NCBI GenBank assembly: GCA_963921195.1
Contig: OY992536.1
Coordinates: 182,164,995-182,228,994, forward strand
DNA length: 64,000 nt
Direction of reading: 5' to 3'
From: Pegoplata infirma
Lineage: Eukaryota; Arthropoda; Insecta; Diptera; Anthomyiidae
A program made the translations under genes and the position numbers. A model generated the notes under the pieces. That model did no database searches, was not told where the DNA came from, and saw only the letters and a program-made list of their open reading frames with translations. This document shows, in pieces, positions 1-10,790 of this stretch (its first letter is position 1; every line of letters starts with the position of its first letter).

Positions 1-637
1 AATATTCCTGTTGGTTTGGGAGTTATCGCAATTTTTACGATGCACCATGTTATTTCATAAAGTGGCAAATCTGTGTATAACAGTGGGACGACTCCCCCTG
101 TTAGTAAGAACGAGGATTATGTTTGTTTCAATATATATAATATTTAAAAATTTAACAAATTTGTTTCTAATAGTATTTAGTTGTTTAATTCCAAGAAATT
201 TTAATGACCTTAATTTTTTTTATTAATTAAATGCATATTTTAGATAAGACTTAAAAAAAACTTTTACTGATTATGATTTTTTTTTTATTTTATTTGTTGT
301 TATCTCTGTTTTTTGCTGTTTTTTAGTGTACCCATAAAAAAACAAAAAAATCTTGTGGATTTTTCACACTTTTAAAAAGTTATCTATCCAAAAATTTTCT
401 ATTTATATTTAACTAATATTTAGTTGTTTTAAACAAATAAACAAACAAAAAACAATTGTTGAGATAGAAAATTAACACTTACAACAAATGTACGAATATT
501 TAATTAGCAAAAATTTTGTTTCCATTTGCAAATTTAACTACAAATACATAGAAAAATTTAAAAATATAAAGTGTTAAGTGGAAAAAGAAGGTTAAATAAG
601 TTGTTAAATTAACAAAAAATATATATATTTTTTTTAA
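1..637. other. AT-rich DNA without a recognisable gene
   Basis: This stretch is A/T-homopolymer-rich, with many short T and A runs and no coding pattern. A 71-codon open frame near its start has no recognisable domain and is of the size expected by chance. I see no tRNA-like element, transposon end or long inverted repeat. Confidence 0.5.
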
Positions 638-1328
638 CTTAAGGGGAGTTTAAAGAAAAAAAGCAGACTTCATGTGATTTTTTTAAACAACTATAAAAAT
701 ACGTTATATTTTTTAATTCTGTTTTTATTTGAAAGATAAGTTTTTGTAATATTTTTAAAGTTTTATAAGGCAAAATTTGATGAACTGAAATTTCCACCCA
801 ATTGTAGAATGTTTTTTTTAAGGATAAAATCGGCTGCAGTTGTACAGCTAAAAGTACTGAACCGATTTTGATGAAATTTATTATTATTTGTAAATTATTA
901 AATTCTCTAATACTTATCGTGGTCTTTTTGTTTAATTTTGACCTAATTATGTTTTTTATGAAAAAAGAAATGTATATTTTTTATTTTTTTAAGTTTATAT
1001 TAGCATAATTTCCACAAAAATCAATATTTTTCAAAAAATGCCCACGGTAAGTACTAGAGAATTTAATAAACTACAAGTAAAAAAAAAAAGTCATTCAAAT
1101 CGGTTCAGTAGTCTTTGCTGTACAACTTCATCCGATTATGTGTTTAAAAAAAAAAAATAATTCTACAATTGGGTGGTAACCCTGGCAATTCTTGTTGACC
1201 AAATTTTATGTTATAAAATTTTAAAAATATTACAATAATTCATCTTTCAAATAAAAAAAAAACAGAATTAAAATATATTGAGTATTTATATTTTTATAGC
1301 TGTTTAAAAATTTAAGCCCCCCTTAAGA
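638..1328. repeat. 0.7 kb imperfect palindrome (foldback-type repeat)
   Basis: The two halves are reverse complements around a centre near 985. The outer arm begins CTTAAGGGGAGTTT and is mirrored by the AAGCCCCCCTTAAG end. Deeper in, CCACCCAATTGTAGAAT near 795 mirrors ATTCTACAATTGGGTGG near 1160, and a further pair (AATCGG...GTTGTACAG) lies near 825 and 1100. Small indels and substitutions show it is not recent. No transposase frame is present. It could be a foldback/MITE-type element or an inverted duplication; the ends are not sharp enough to assign a target duplication. Confidence 0.75.
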
Positions 1329-1769
1329 AAAACAAATTTTAGGATCTTTTTCTATTATAAATCCATATTAAAAATTTAATTTTTAATATTATAATTTAAC
1401 CTTAATTATTTTAAAATTTTAAAAAGTTTTTTTAAAACTTTCTGTAGTTTTTTATATATTTTTTTTTTATTTTAGTGTTTTTCATTTGGTAGTTTTTATT
1501 TATTCAAACTCAAGGTGAATTCTAATTATGTGTTTTTTTTGTTTCGTTGTTTTTAGTATATTCAGTTATTTGTACTTGTTTAATTTTTTTCAGTATTGTA
1601 TTTTTATTTTAGCGGTAGTTAAAGAACACCAAGCACAACAATAGCAACTAACTGCATACAACTAAAAACATTGAGCCCTCGTTAAACTGGAATACTGGGA
1701 CTGCAATTTCCATGAAAATGCATATTTTTCTTCTAAAAAACTTTCAAAAAAATTTTATTTTGAAAATAT
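1329..1769. other. AT-rich spacer, nothing recognised
   Basis: Low-complexity A/T-rich DNA with long T runs. No open frame of interest, no transposon end and no RNA gene was recognised. Confidence 0.4.
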
Positions 1770-2369
1770 GAATAACACAGTGCAACAACGAAAATTGAAA
1801 TGGGATGAAACCATAACCAAATGAAAGTTGACATATTCCATAGCAAAACCCTCAAGGCTTTTTTAGTTCAGCGCTAGATTTTTTTTACACGAGTTTGAAG
1901 TTGGTTTACTTTTATTGTAATTATAATAATAATTGCTTAAAAACTGTATAAGTGGCGTATGGTTAATTTTGTTACTGCCTTTAAATAACAATTACACTTA
2001 AAATATTTTGTAGGCAAAAGCAAATTTAAAACATATTTAAAACAAGGGATAAAACATTTAAAAACCATCCCAGAAGTTTATTATTTATTTGTTTTAATAA
2101 ACATCGACATTTATTTTTTACCGTTAATAAAATTTTCTAAAATAAATAACATTGAACATTAAAAAATAAGGTCACTTTCATTTTTTTACCAACAAATTCG
2201 AAAAAAATAACCTACGAAAACATTAAAAATTAATGATTGTTGTGTTATTTTTACCAACAAATTCAAAAAAAAATTACCTACGTAAACATTAAAAATTAAT
2301 GATTTCGTAGGTTATTTTTACAATTTTTCTATTGAATTTTATTTTAAAAAATTTTTAATAAAATTTTTG

Positions 2370-2436
2370 GGGAATCGATCCAGCAATTAACTACATTCTG
2401 GCCAGACACTCTACCCATCGTGCCAAAGTCGCTTAA
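2370..2436 (-). other. tRNA-like segment inside CACTC element copy 1
   Basis: Read on the minus strand this has an A-box-like TGGCACGATGG and a B-box-like GGATCGATTCC spaced as in a tRNA. It lacks a foldable acceptor stem I could confirm. It is a tRNA relic or SINE head, not a functional tRNA gene. Confidence 0.5.
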
Positions 2437-2795
2437 TACAAACATGTTTTTATAATTCTATAAATAATTTTTTGTCTACAAAAAAATAACCCACACAACT
2501 GGTAAAAACAAATGATTTATCTTTAAAAAATGCCAAAAATTAAAAAAAAAAAAAGTAACGTACTTTGTGTCACTTACAATTAACGAAGAATCACTTAATT
2601 TTGCTTACAGAACAAAAATAAATGACTTTAAAAATTGAATGCTAATGAAAGTCTTTATTTTTTATGTTGTTATTTTTTAAACAAAGAACAGAATAAGTTA
2701 TTTAAGAAAACTGAACATTAAACAAATGGTTTTTCTTTTAAAAACGACAAAACATAAAACTTTTTAAATAAACTACAAACAGTTAATGACATAAT

Positions 2796-3212
2796 TGCTG
2801 TGTTATTCAATAAGTGGATTTATTTTCTTTTTAATGTTATTTTGTTTAAACAAATATTTTACCATACCAAAACTAATTTGGAATATTTTTTTCCGTAATC
2901 TACGATAAATTTGCAATTATAATCCGAAAAAATAATAAAAAAAATGATGATTAGAAGTGAAAAAGTTATAAATAAATAAAAATTAATCCAAAATGGATTT
3001 ATTAAATCCTAAAATTTATTTGGATTAATTTTGATTTATTTATAACTTTTTTAATTTTCCAGATTTTTTTATTATTTTTTCGGATTGTAAATCCTAATTT
3101 ATCGTAGATTACGGAAACAAATATTTCAAATTTGTTTTGACATGTTAAAATATTTATTTTAAACTAAATAAGATTAATCCGAAAATAAATCCACTTATTG
3201 AAAAACACAGCA
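2796..3212. repeat. 417 bp palindromic element nested in a CACTC element
   Basis: The ends TGCTGTGTTATTCAATAAGT and the mirrored ACTTATTGAAAAACACAGCA enclose two arms that are reverse complements around about 3000 (for example TTTATTTGGATTAATTTTGA). The trinucleotide AAT flanks both sides (2793-2795 and 3213-3215), and the CACTC element resumes immediately outside. I read it as a foldback MITE with a 3 bp target duplication. Confidence 0.7.
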
Positions 3213-3645
3213 AATGTTTTGATTGTAATTATAATAAAATTGCTTGAAAACTGTATAAGTGGCGTATGATTAATTTTGTTACTGCCGTTAAATAACAATC
3301 ATACGCAACGGTGCGCAGTGCTTATTTTTAATCATTTTAATGATTCAGTAAGAATGTACTGGACCTATTGCAGCGAAATTCATACCGATTATAGCTAACG
3401 TAATTTCGAGCGTAAGTTTAGACTCTGGACCCCACATGTCCAATGGGAGCACCACCAGGGGCCCCTAAAGTAAGACATGTTTAGAACACAAAAACTTTAA
3501 ATGCTTTTAAATCACCAATTTTAAATTCGTTGAAAAAAAAACCAGCTCTGAACAAAAAAAAAAACCTAGAGGGTTTTGTTATATAAAATATCAACTTTCA
3601 TTTGCCTTTGGTTTCATCCCATTCCGATTCGGAAAGTTCGAATTT

Positions 3646-3999
3646 CTATCACTTTATTATTATTTATTGTTTTGTTACAATATTTTATTGCTTGATTCTT
3701 AAATTTATTTTTTTGGGAATATTTTATTAAACCCCGTCATTCAAGGACTACGTGTATATTTTTTTTCGTTTGTAATGAAAACCTTTTACAATTGGTAAAT
3801 TCCATTCTATATATTCGCACTTTACTCAAATATTATTGGATGTTATTTTTATATCAACAACTAGTTTTTTTTTTAATTTTTTTGTTAACAACAATTTTTG
3901 TTTGTTTGAGTAAAATAAGTGAGTTTGTAATAAAAATGGTCCCCCTTTTTGCGTTTTAAGATAATGGTTTTGTTTATTAATATTTTAAAAAATAATTAT
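3646..3999. other. AT-rich spacer, nothing recognised
   Basis: A/T-rich DNA between two repeat blocks. No gene, RNA or transposon end was recognised. Confidence 0.4.
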
Positions 4000-4470
4000 T
4001 AATTAGTCCATGAACTTTGTATACCATGCACTTACAGGAAAATGGTTTCCATTGCCTTTGACGACCCCTAATGAGATTTGATGCCGAAAATATTCGTTGA
4101 TAAACATGCCAAAAAAAAAACGGACGTAATTTCCAGATTTATGGGGATAATGACCACGTAACAAATGGCCATAATCCCTATTATAGGGATTATGTCCACT
4201 ATACTTGTCGGTCATATTCCCAAACTCCATGCATTGCAATGGGGATTATGGCCGAAATTGCCTTGGACTTAGTCCACATAACATGAGTGGGGGTTATGGC
4301 CGAAAAAATGTCGGTCGAAATCACAACAGGGAACCTACATAATCCCCATTGGGATTATGACCGATTTGGAAATGGTCATAGTCGCCACAGCTAATATGGG
4401 AATTATGACCGTGATGTGTTTGGTCATAATCCCCTTTACCGCTAAGGGGATTATGTACAGTCACCAAAAA
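4000..4470. repeat. GGGATTATG / CATAATCCC irregular repeat block
   Basis: The core GGGATTATG or its complement CATAATCCC occurs repeatedly with irregular spacing, often next to GGCCG, GACCG or GTCC (near 4168, 4185, 4240, 4340, 4350, 4420 and 4447). At 4165-4198 two cores face each other as CATAATCCCTATTATAGGG. The block is clearly richer in G+C than its surroundings. The small open frames on both strands simply follow the repeats. The origin is unknown. Confidence 0.6.
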
Positions 4471-4988
4471 AATACACTCCAAAAAATTTTTATTGAAATA
4501 AATTTTACATTAAATTTTTTTTTTTTTACAAAAATTACAAAAACTGCAAAAAAAAGTAGTTTTTTACTCAAAAAAAAAAATAATAAAATTTTTAGAAGAA
4601 TTTCTTAAAAAGGTGGATCTTTTTTAGGAATTCCATCAAGTTGAATTTATTTTTTTCTATATGTTTGATTTCAAATACTTTTTTTTATTAACAAAAAGTA
4701 AAAATATTTTAAGTTCGTTTTTAATTTTATCATACCTATAATAAACTTACTAAGGTATTTCTCTTTTTTTATTTTAGGTAAGTTGAAATTATGTAAATTG
4801 AATACATATTAAATAAGTAAGTTACTTTTTATAAAAATTTTTTAAAAATTAAAATGACAGTTGAAACCCTTAACAAACCCGAGATAAAATTAATTTTTTT
4901 TTTATTTTCATAACAGTTTTTAAATCTCCATCTCTCTTTCTGCTTCTCTCTATCAGAGTTGTCGTAGTCTAACAAAAAATTTGTGTTT
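4471..4988. other. AT-rich spacer, nothing recognised
   Basis: Long A and T runs. A short CT-rich patch (TCTCTCTTTCTGCTTCTCTC) lies near 4930. No gene or transposon end was recognised. Confidence 0.4.
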
Positions 4989-5964
4989 TTATACCCTCCA
5001 ACCTGTACGAGGGTATACTCACTTTGTCATTCCATGTCTAACGCATCAAAACATCGGTATAGGTCCCCATTAAGTACAAATATTTATGATCAGTGATAGA
5101 TTTTAAGACGTTCTAGCGATGTCCGTCCTTCTGTCCGTCTGTCAGTCCGCCTGTCTGTCCGTCCGTCTGTCTGTTCGTCTGTAGTTAACACAATTCACAT
5201 CAAAATAAAAGAGCTAGATTCGCGAAATTTGGCACGAGTATGTCTTGTGTTCCTAGGCAGATTAAGCTCTTAAATGAGCAAAATCGGAACAGGGGAAAAA
5301 GTTTCCCCTTAAAGAACCAAACCAACCTTTGTGTTTTTGTTTAACAAATGCAACCTTTTTTGGCTACAAGAAGTTCAAAGTCTTTCATTTGAACCCAGGG
5401 GATAAGAAAATGTCGTTTTTTTGTGGTCCTCTTTTGTGGTCGTGGACTTAAAAAAATAGTCTAAATAATGATAAAATTGTCCAGTGGTCCAAAAGTTATG
5501 AGCAAAAGACTGAATTTCGGCAAGGGTTTTTCGTGAATTTACGAGATAAAACACACGATAACTTTCAAAAGGCTAAATCGGTCCAGTGGTTCAAAAGTTA
5601 TTAGCAAAACCGTGAATTTCAAATTAGTTTTACCTTAAATTCATGAGTTGAAAACCCGTTAAACGTGTTTTAAAAACATTGGTAAGTCACAAAAATATTT
5701 AACAAAGTATTTTTGGCACTCAAAAATATTTTTACACTAAAAAAAAAAAAAGAAATACACTTGAAAAAAATTTTACACTCAAAAAAATTTAGTAAATTAT
5801 TTTTATTTTTTTTAAATGTTACCTAAAAAAAAAGTATTTTTACACAAAATAAAAACTAATCGAAAATGTAATTTTTCCACGTTAGAAAATTTACTATCAC
5901 TTAAAAGGGCATTGTGGAGGGTATTCATAGATTCGGCCAAGTCGAATTTAACTTTTCTACTTGT
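4989..5964 (+). mobile_element. DINE-1/mini-me-like (Helentron-type) non-autonomous element, subfamily B
   Basis: The 5' end is TATACCCTCCAACCTGTACG, with GAGGGTAT close by forming a small hairpin. It is followed by a CATTCCATGTCTAACGCATC block, a degenerate (GTCY)n stretch at about 5120-5180, and a long body. Near the 3' end GGAGGGTATTC and the hairpin-like TTCGGCCAAGTCGAA precede TTTAACTTTTCTACTTG, after which T-rich flank begins. This order (ACCCTCC start, GTCY microsatellite, terminal hairpin, CTTG end) is that known for dipteran mini-me/DINE-1 repeats. There is no coding capacity. The 58569-61425 copy is its closest relative here, on the other strand. Confidence 0.75.
5115..5182. repeat. 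(GTCY)n microsatellite of the DINE-like element
   Basis: A degenerate run of GTCC/GTCT tetranucleotides interrupted by a few TTC and AG changes. Its position inside the element matches the microsatellite seen in the other copies. Confidence 0.85.
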
Positions 5965-5992
5965 TTAATTTATTTTTTTTTTAAGTTAAGAT

Positions 5993-6800
5993 CACTCAAA
6001 ATATTTTGTAGGCAAAAACAAATGAAAAACACACTTAAAAGTAGTGAATAAACAATTGAAAACCAGTAATTATTCACTTGTTTTAACAAACATCAACATT
6101 TATCTTTTACTGTTGACAAAATTTTCTAAAATAAATAATATTAAACATTAAAAAATTACGTTTTTTTCACTCATTTTTACCAACAAATTCGAAAAAATAA
6201 CCTACGAAAACATTAAAGATTATTGATAGTTCTGTTATTTTTACCAACAAATTTCAAAAAAATAACCTACGAAAACAATAAAAATTAATGATTTCGTAGG
6301 TAATTTTTTACAATTTTTTATTGAAATATTTTTTTAAAAATTTTTAATAAAATTTGTGGTTAATCGATCCCGCAATCAACTACATTCTGGCCAGACACTC
6401 TGCCCATCGTGCCAAAGTCACTTGATACAAACATGTTTTTATATTTCTATAAATAATTTTTTGATTTATTTTTCTACAAAAAAATAACTGACTTGTGTAG
6501 GTAAAAACTAATGACATTTCATTAAAAAATACCAACAATTTAAAAAAAAAATTACTTACACAAATCATTAAAAATTTAAAGAATAATCAGTAGTTTTTAC
6601 TTACAGAACAAAAATAAATGACTTTAAAAATTAAATGTTAATGAAAGTCTTTATTTTTAAGTGTGTTATTTTTGAAACAAAGGACATAAGTAGTCATTAA
6701 TAAAAACTAAACATCAAACAAATGTTTTTCTTTTAAAAACGACTAAACGTAAAATTTTTAAAATAAACTACAAACAGTTAATGACATAATTTTTTAAGTG
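5993..6800 (+). mobile_element. CACTC-ended non-autonomous DNA element, copy 2
   Basis: The element runs from CACTCAAAATATTTTGTAGG to GTTAATGACATAATTTTTTA ending AAGTG (808 bp). AT flanks both ends, so the 2 bp duplication here reads AT rather than TA. A tRNA-like segment lies at about 6357-6422 on the minus strand (TGGCACGATGG and GGATCGATTAA). The open frame across it has no domain. It lies directly between two DINE-like elements. Confidence 0.8.
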
Positions 6801-6844
6801 ATGTTTGTCTATCCACACAAAAAAAAATCAGACGCGCGTTTTTC

Positions 6845-8441
6845 GTATTTTTATACCCTCCACTTAGTGATAGAGGGAATATATAAGTTTGTCATTCCGT
6901 TTGTAACTCATTGAAATATCGGTATGGGACCCCATACTTTATGGGGTCCTATACCGTGGAAATGGTGATCACGGCCAAACTATTACATGCACCGAAAAAA
7001 ATTCATGCCTTATATGAACGAAATGTTTCGTACATTGTACGAAAAGTTTCGTAGTTTTTGCTTACGAAATTATTTCGTAAAAATTATAAGTTTTTACGAA
7101 AAAGTTTAGTACATTCTACGAAATATTTTTTTGTTTTTACGAAACAATTTTCTATTTTATACAAAATAATTTCGTTAATTACAATAATAAATTCGTACAT
7201 ATTAGACATAAATAATTACAAAAAATGTATGTTTTATATGGTCGAAATGTTTCGTACATTGTAAGAATCGTTTCGTACTTTTTGCTTAGAAAATTGTTTC
7301 GTAAAAATTATAAGTTTTTACGAAAGAGTATGAAGCAATTTTCTATATTACACAAAAAAAATTCGTAAATTAAAAAAATAAATTCGTATATATTAGATAT
7401 ATTTTTTTAAAAAGCACGTGTTTCGATCTCTTCAAGATCTTGTCAATACTATATAGCAAAATATAAAAAAACCTATACTACAAGTAGCATAAAAAAGTTA
7501 GTAAAATATATATTTTTGTAAATTTACAAAAAAAAAATGTTGTTCAATTTAAAAAATTGTATTTAAAATTTTTCTTAAAAAAAAAAACAATATTTTTCAT
7601 AAATTTTCTAACGATTTTTTTTTTTGGGACACAAACATTTTCTGTCATTTCTTTTTTTTTGCGTTTTTGGATTAAGAAATTCATTAAAAATGCATTAAAG
7701 AAAAATAAATCTTAAAATAAAATTTCGAAGTTCAAAAAAACTTTGAAAATTTTGTAAGTCCTTTTTAATGAAAGGTTTTAAAGTTTGTGATAGGTCATTG
7801 CTCCTTGTGACATGCCACGTGACCTATCAAAGACCGGTCACTTTTCATGCAGGGAAATTAAAAATTTTCAAAATTACGAAATATTTTCGTATGTTTCGTA
7901 AATTTACGAAAGTCCGGACTAATTTCTTTTTCGTAATATAAAGTAAATTTTCGTATATTTTACGAAACAAGTAAGTACGAAATTTTATTTCGTAAAATGT
8001 TGCATGGATTTTTTTCGGTGTGGAGATGACTAAAACTTAACATATTTAACATATTTATTGAAAGTTCTCCCGAGAAGTTCGGTATTGCATTTGATCAATA
8101 TTGGTTCAGCGGTTCAAAAGTTATTAACGAAAATGTAAGGACACCTCAAAAATTTTAGTACATTCACAATAACCTAAAAGTACAAAACGCTTTAATCCAG
8201 CTGTTTTGAACATAATTGAACACCAAATGGTATTTAAACAAAGTACAAACATATTTTTTGACAAAAAAAAAAGAAAAAAATCGCGGATTTTTTTTAGCAA
8301 TTTTTTTTTTCGCGGATATTTAGAAAAAAAAAAATTTTGCAAAAGTTATTTCCTTTTAAATAAAGTTTTTTGCAATACTCTTTTTGAAATTGTGGATGGT
8401 ATCACTACATTCGGCAAGGCCGAATTTAACTTTTTTATTTG
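6845..8441 (+). mobile_element. DINE-like element, subfamily A, copy 1 (split by a CACCG element)
   Basis: The 5' end TATACCCTCCACTTAGTGAT with GAGGGAATAT is followed by GTTTGTAACTCATTGAAATA. The 3' end has GGATGGTATCACTACATTCG, the hairpin TTCGGCAAGGCCGAA and TTTAACTTTTTTATTTG. Without the nested 6990-8020 insertion and its TG duplication the element is about 560 bp, close to the uninterrupted copies at 12845 and 31996. No gene is present; the open frames near 8124-8466 are shadows. Confidence 0.75.
6990..8020. mobile_element. CACCG-ended DNA element nested in a DINE-like copy
   Basis: The inverted termini are CACCGAAAAAAATTCATGCC and the mirrored GCATGGATTTTTTTCGGTG. TG flanks both ends (6988-6989 and 8021-8022). 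Other DINE copies read straight across this point (ATTACACGGAGATGAC), so the insertion is clean with a 2 bp duplication. The subterminal regions are packed with TTTCGTA/TACGAAA motifs on both strands. No transposase frame is visible. A second element with the same kind of end is at 13483-14472. Confidence 0.8.
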
Positions 8442-9345
8442 TTTTTTTTTTTTACGAAGAAAATAAGAGACTTTTTAAAAAAAAAAATCTACTGTTAATT
8501 GTACAATTTACATGCATTTGAGTAACACAACACATTTCAGTAACACAATTTTAAGAATTTTGTAATAATTGTTTGACTAACGATAATTTTTCATGTAAAA
8601 TCCAGCCCTGAATCCAAAAACTAATTCAAAAAGTTTAAAAGTAGACCAGTTTTATAGATATTGCCAAATGCCATATTTAAAAAAAAGTGGTTTATTACGA
8701 AGAAAATAAGTGTCTTTTTAAAATTCAAAATCAAAAATTGTAGAAGTTACATGCATTTAAACAAAAATGCATAAATTCATTTTATACAAATACAGTTGTA
8801 TTTGTTTATTTTGGGTGTGCCGAATGTCAAAATACACAAATATTACTTTATTTGCATAAAATCTGAATTTCTGCATTTTTTTCATATTTTTTAAATGCCT
8901 CTTATTTCATTCGTAATAGATCAGAATTGAACTAGAGAAATAAGTTTTTGTTTTTTTTTTTTCTTTCTGAAATTTACTTAGAATATACTTTTTTCAAAAT
9001 TTCGCTAAAATTGATACATCAATTAATAGCTTCTAAGGCGAAAATCGAAATCAAAATAAAAATCCACCGATTTGGTCCGGGGATATTTTTATATAAGTAA
9101 AACCACTATTTAAAAAAGTTGAAAACTTTAAAAGTTAGCAATATTTTGAAAACTGTTTTACTTTTGAACCATTAAACATCATTTTCGGATTCATCGTAAG
9201 ATTTTACAAGTAAAATAAATGCAAAATGTCGTGGATCGCATTTATTTTTTAATTTGTAAACTAGTGTTATATCCGTCATATTTTCGGGTATATTTTCTTT
9301 AAAATCAGCAATCGTTCACCATGCCGTGCTTTAGACTTAAATTAA
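8442..9345. repeat. AT-rich DNA with small duplicated segments
   Basis: A segment with TTACGAAGAAAATAAG occurs at about 8450 and 8695, each followed by TTACATGCATTT. A partial mirror image lies near 8900 (CTCTTATTTCATTCGTAATA). About 9040-9265 shares a diverged sequence with 40780-41165 (AAACCACTATTTAAAAAAGT, TTTGTAAACTAGTG), so it is part of a dispersed repeat. No gene was recognised. Confidence 0.5.
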
Positions 9346-10790
9346 AAACAAGTAAAACAGTTAAATTCGTCCTTGCCTCCACAATTACTTTTGACATTTT
9401 TTTTTTTTTTAATTTCCGCGAAAAAAAAAAAATTTGGTAAAAAAAAATCCGCTATTTTTTGTCAACTAATAGGTTTGTACTTGTTTAAATACCATTTGGT
9501 GTTAAATTATGTTCACATATGTCAAACAGCAGCCGAATTAAAACATTTTTTATTTTTAGGTTATGTTTAATGTACACTAAAAAAAAAAAAACTGTAAAGT
9601 TAGCAAAAAAAGCTTGTAAACCTTCAAGAAAATTTGCTGATTTTGAACCCACAATTTTTTTTTGGTAAAGTTAGCAAAACCGTTTTGCTAAAAATTAGTT
9701 AACTTAAATAATTTTTATTTCAACTTAGTTCATTCACATTTGAGGACCCCATTGGGTTCGGACCCAATAGGTCCAGACCCCGATGGGCCTAGATCTAGTT
9801 GGGTTCCTTAAAAATCGTCATAGTTTTTGATCCAAAATTTGTGTCCGTTTCGCTCTACCTTGCTTAGTTTTTGAGATACGTGATTTTAGGGGATCACTGG
9901 GGTCTTGAGAACTAAAAAACTCGATAACTTCAAAAATATTACTCGGAGAGCTTTTGGTTATTTTGCGGTCTTGTTCTACGTGTTGAGAGCTACAAAAATT
10001 CATTTGGACTTTTTGTTGTGTCGGCAATATTTACCGAGATATGAGCATTTTAAAATTTTCGGGAATGCTAACTTTTTTGGATCCAAAGTTAGGTCCCATT
10101 AAGGTCCACACATGTGAAGAGGACCCGCGAAAGTATGGAGATTCTAAGAACCAAAAATGCCCTCCATTTTGCTCTATCTGGATTAGTTTCCGAGATAGCG
10201 CCATTTTAAGTTTTGGGAAAATAAAAAAAAATTTACCATTTATTTTTGCTAATGTTAGCAAAAAATCTTGTAAAAATGTTGTCAACTCAATTTCAAATTT
10301 AGCAAAAGAAATTAGTTCAAAGTTTGTTTAAAATTGCTAATGTGCTAAATGAAGTTTACAAGAATTTTTTGCTAACATGCTAATCTCAACTAAAAATTTG
10401 CTAACAGTTAGCTAACTAGCATTAGCAAAAAAAAATTAGTAAATCTACTAACGTATTTTTTTGAGTGTACCAAAATTTTCGAGGTGTCCTTACATTTTCG
10501 TTCATAACTTTTGAACCGCTAAACCGATATCGCTCAAATGCAATACCAAACTGCTCGGGAGAACTTTCAACATACATGTTAAGTTTCAGTCATCTCCGTG
10601 TAATATTTTGGACGTGATCACCATTTCCACAGACAGACACACAGACAGTCGGACATCGCTACAATGTCGTAAAATCGATCACTGATCAATTATAAATATA
10701 CTTTATGTGGTCCCAGACCGATATTTTGATGGGTTATAAACGGAATGACAAACTTATATATACCCTCTATCACTAAGTGGAGGGTATAAA
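9346..10790 (-). mobile_element. DINE-like element, subfamily A, copy 2 (minus strand, split by a CACT element)
   Basis: In minus orientation it starts at 10790 with TATACCCTCCACTTAGTGAT and ends near 9350 with TTTAACTGTTTTACTTG. The terminal hairpin is damaged here by a small deletion (TTCGTCCTTGCCTCC). Removing the nested 9575-10467 insertion leaves about 550 bp, the subfamily A length. A short (GTCY)n stretch lies at about 10630-10655. The small open frames here belong to the nested element. Confidence 0.75.
9575..10467. mobile_element. CACT(C/A)AAAA-ended element nested at a TA site
   Basis: It begins CACTAAAAAAAAAAAAACTG and ends TACGTATTTTTTTGAGTG (893 bp), flanked by TA on both sides (9573-9574 and 10468-10469). 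Other DINE copies read AATGTACTAAAAT across this point, which confirms an insertion with TA duplication. The interior holds AGTTAGCAAAA motifs near both ends and a more GC-rich centre (GGTTCGGACCCAATAGGTCC near 9756). No transposase frame. Termini and TA duplication fit a Tc1/mariner-type MITE, distinct in its interior from the 810 bp CACTC family. Confidence 0.75.

Larger units (their letters stand above)
1995..3225 (+). mobile_element. CACTC-ended non-autonomous DNA element, copy 1 (split by a palindrome)
   Basis: The left end CACTTAAAATATTTTGTAGG and the degenerate right end (GTTAATGACATAAT ... TTTTGATTG) match four other copies in this window (5993, 21401, 29385, 63022). Removing the nested 417 bp palindrome and its AAT duplication leaves about 811 bp, the same length as the intact copies. 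TA dinucleotides flank both ends. There is no coding region. The 9-10 bp termini and TA flanks suggest a Tc1/mariner-type MITE, but this is inference. A tRNA-like segment lies near 2370-2436 on the minus strand. Confidence 0.75.
1770..3645. repeat. Composite repeat with inverted subterminal segments, split by younger insertions
   Basis: A segment containing AAATGGGATGAAACCA and AAATGAAAGTTGA near 1795-1860 reappears in reverse complement near 3565-3635. A third copy, in the same orientation as the right-hand segment, lies inside the hAT element at about 15790-15955. Between the arms sit two direct copies of an 80 bp unit containing GTATAAGTGGCGTATG (about 1914-1992 and 3223-3300), separated by a CACTC element at 1995-3225. 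I read this as an old dispersed repeat that was tandemly duplicated before the CACTC element landed in it. The family is not identified. Confidence 0.55.

Noticed and set aside
4003..4608. 78- and 83-codon frames in the GGGATTATG block
   Set aside because: They follow the DNA repeat in opposite directions and show no protein-like conservation.
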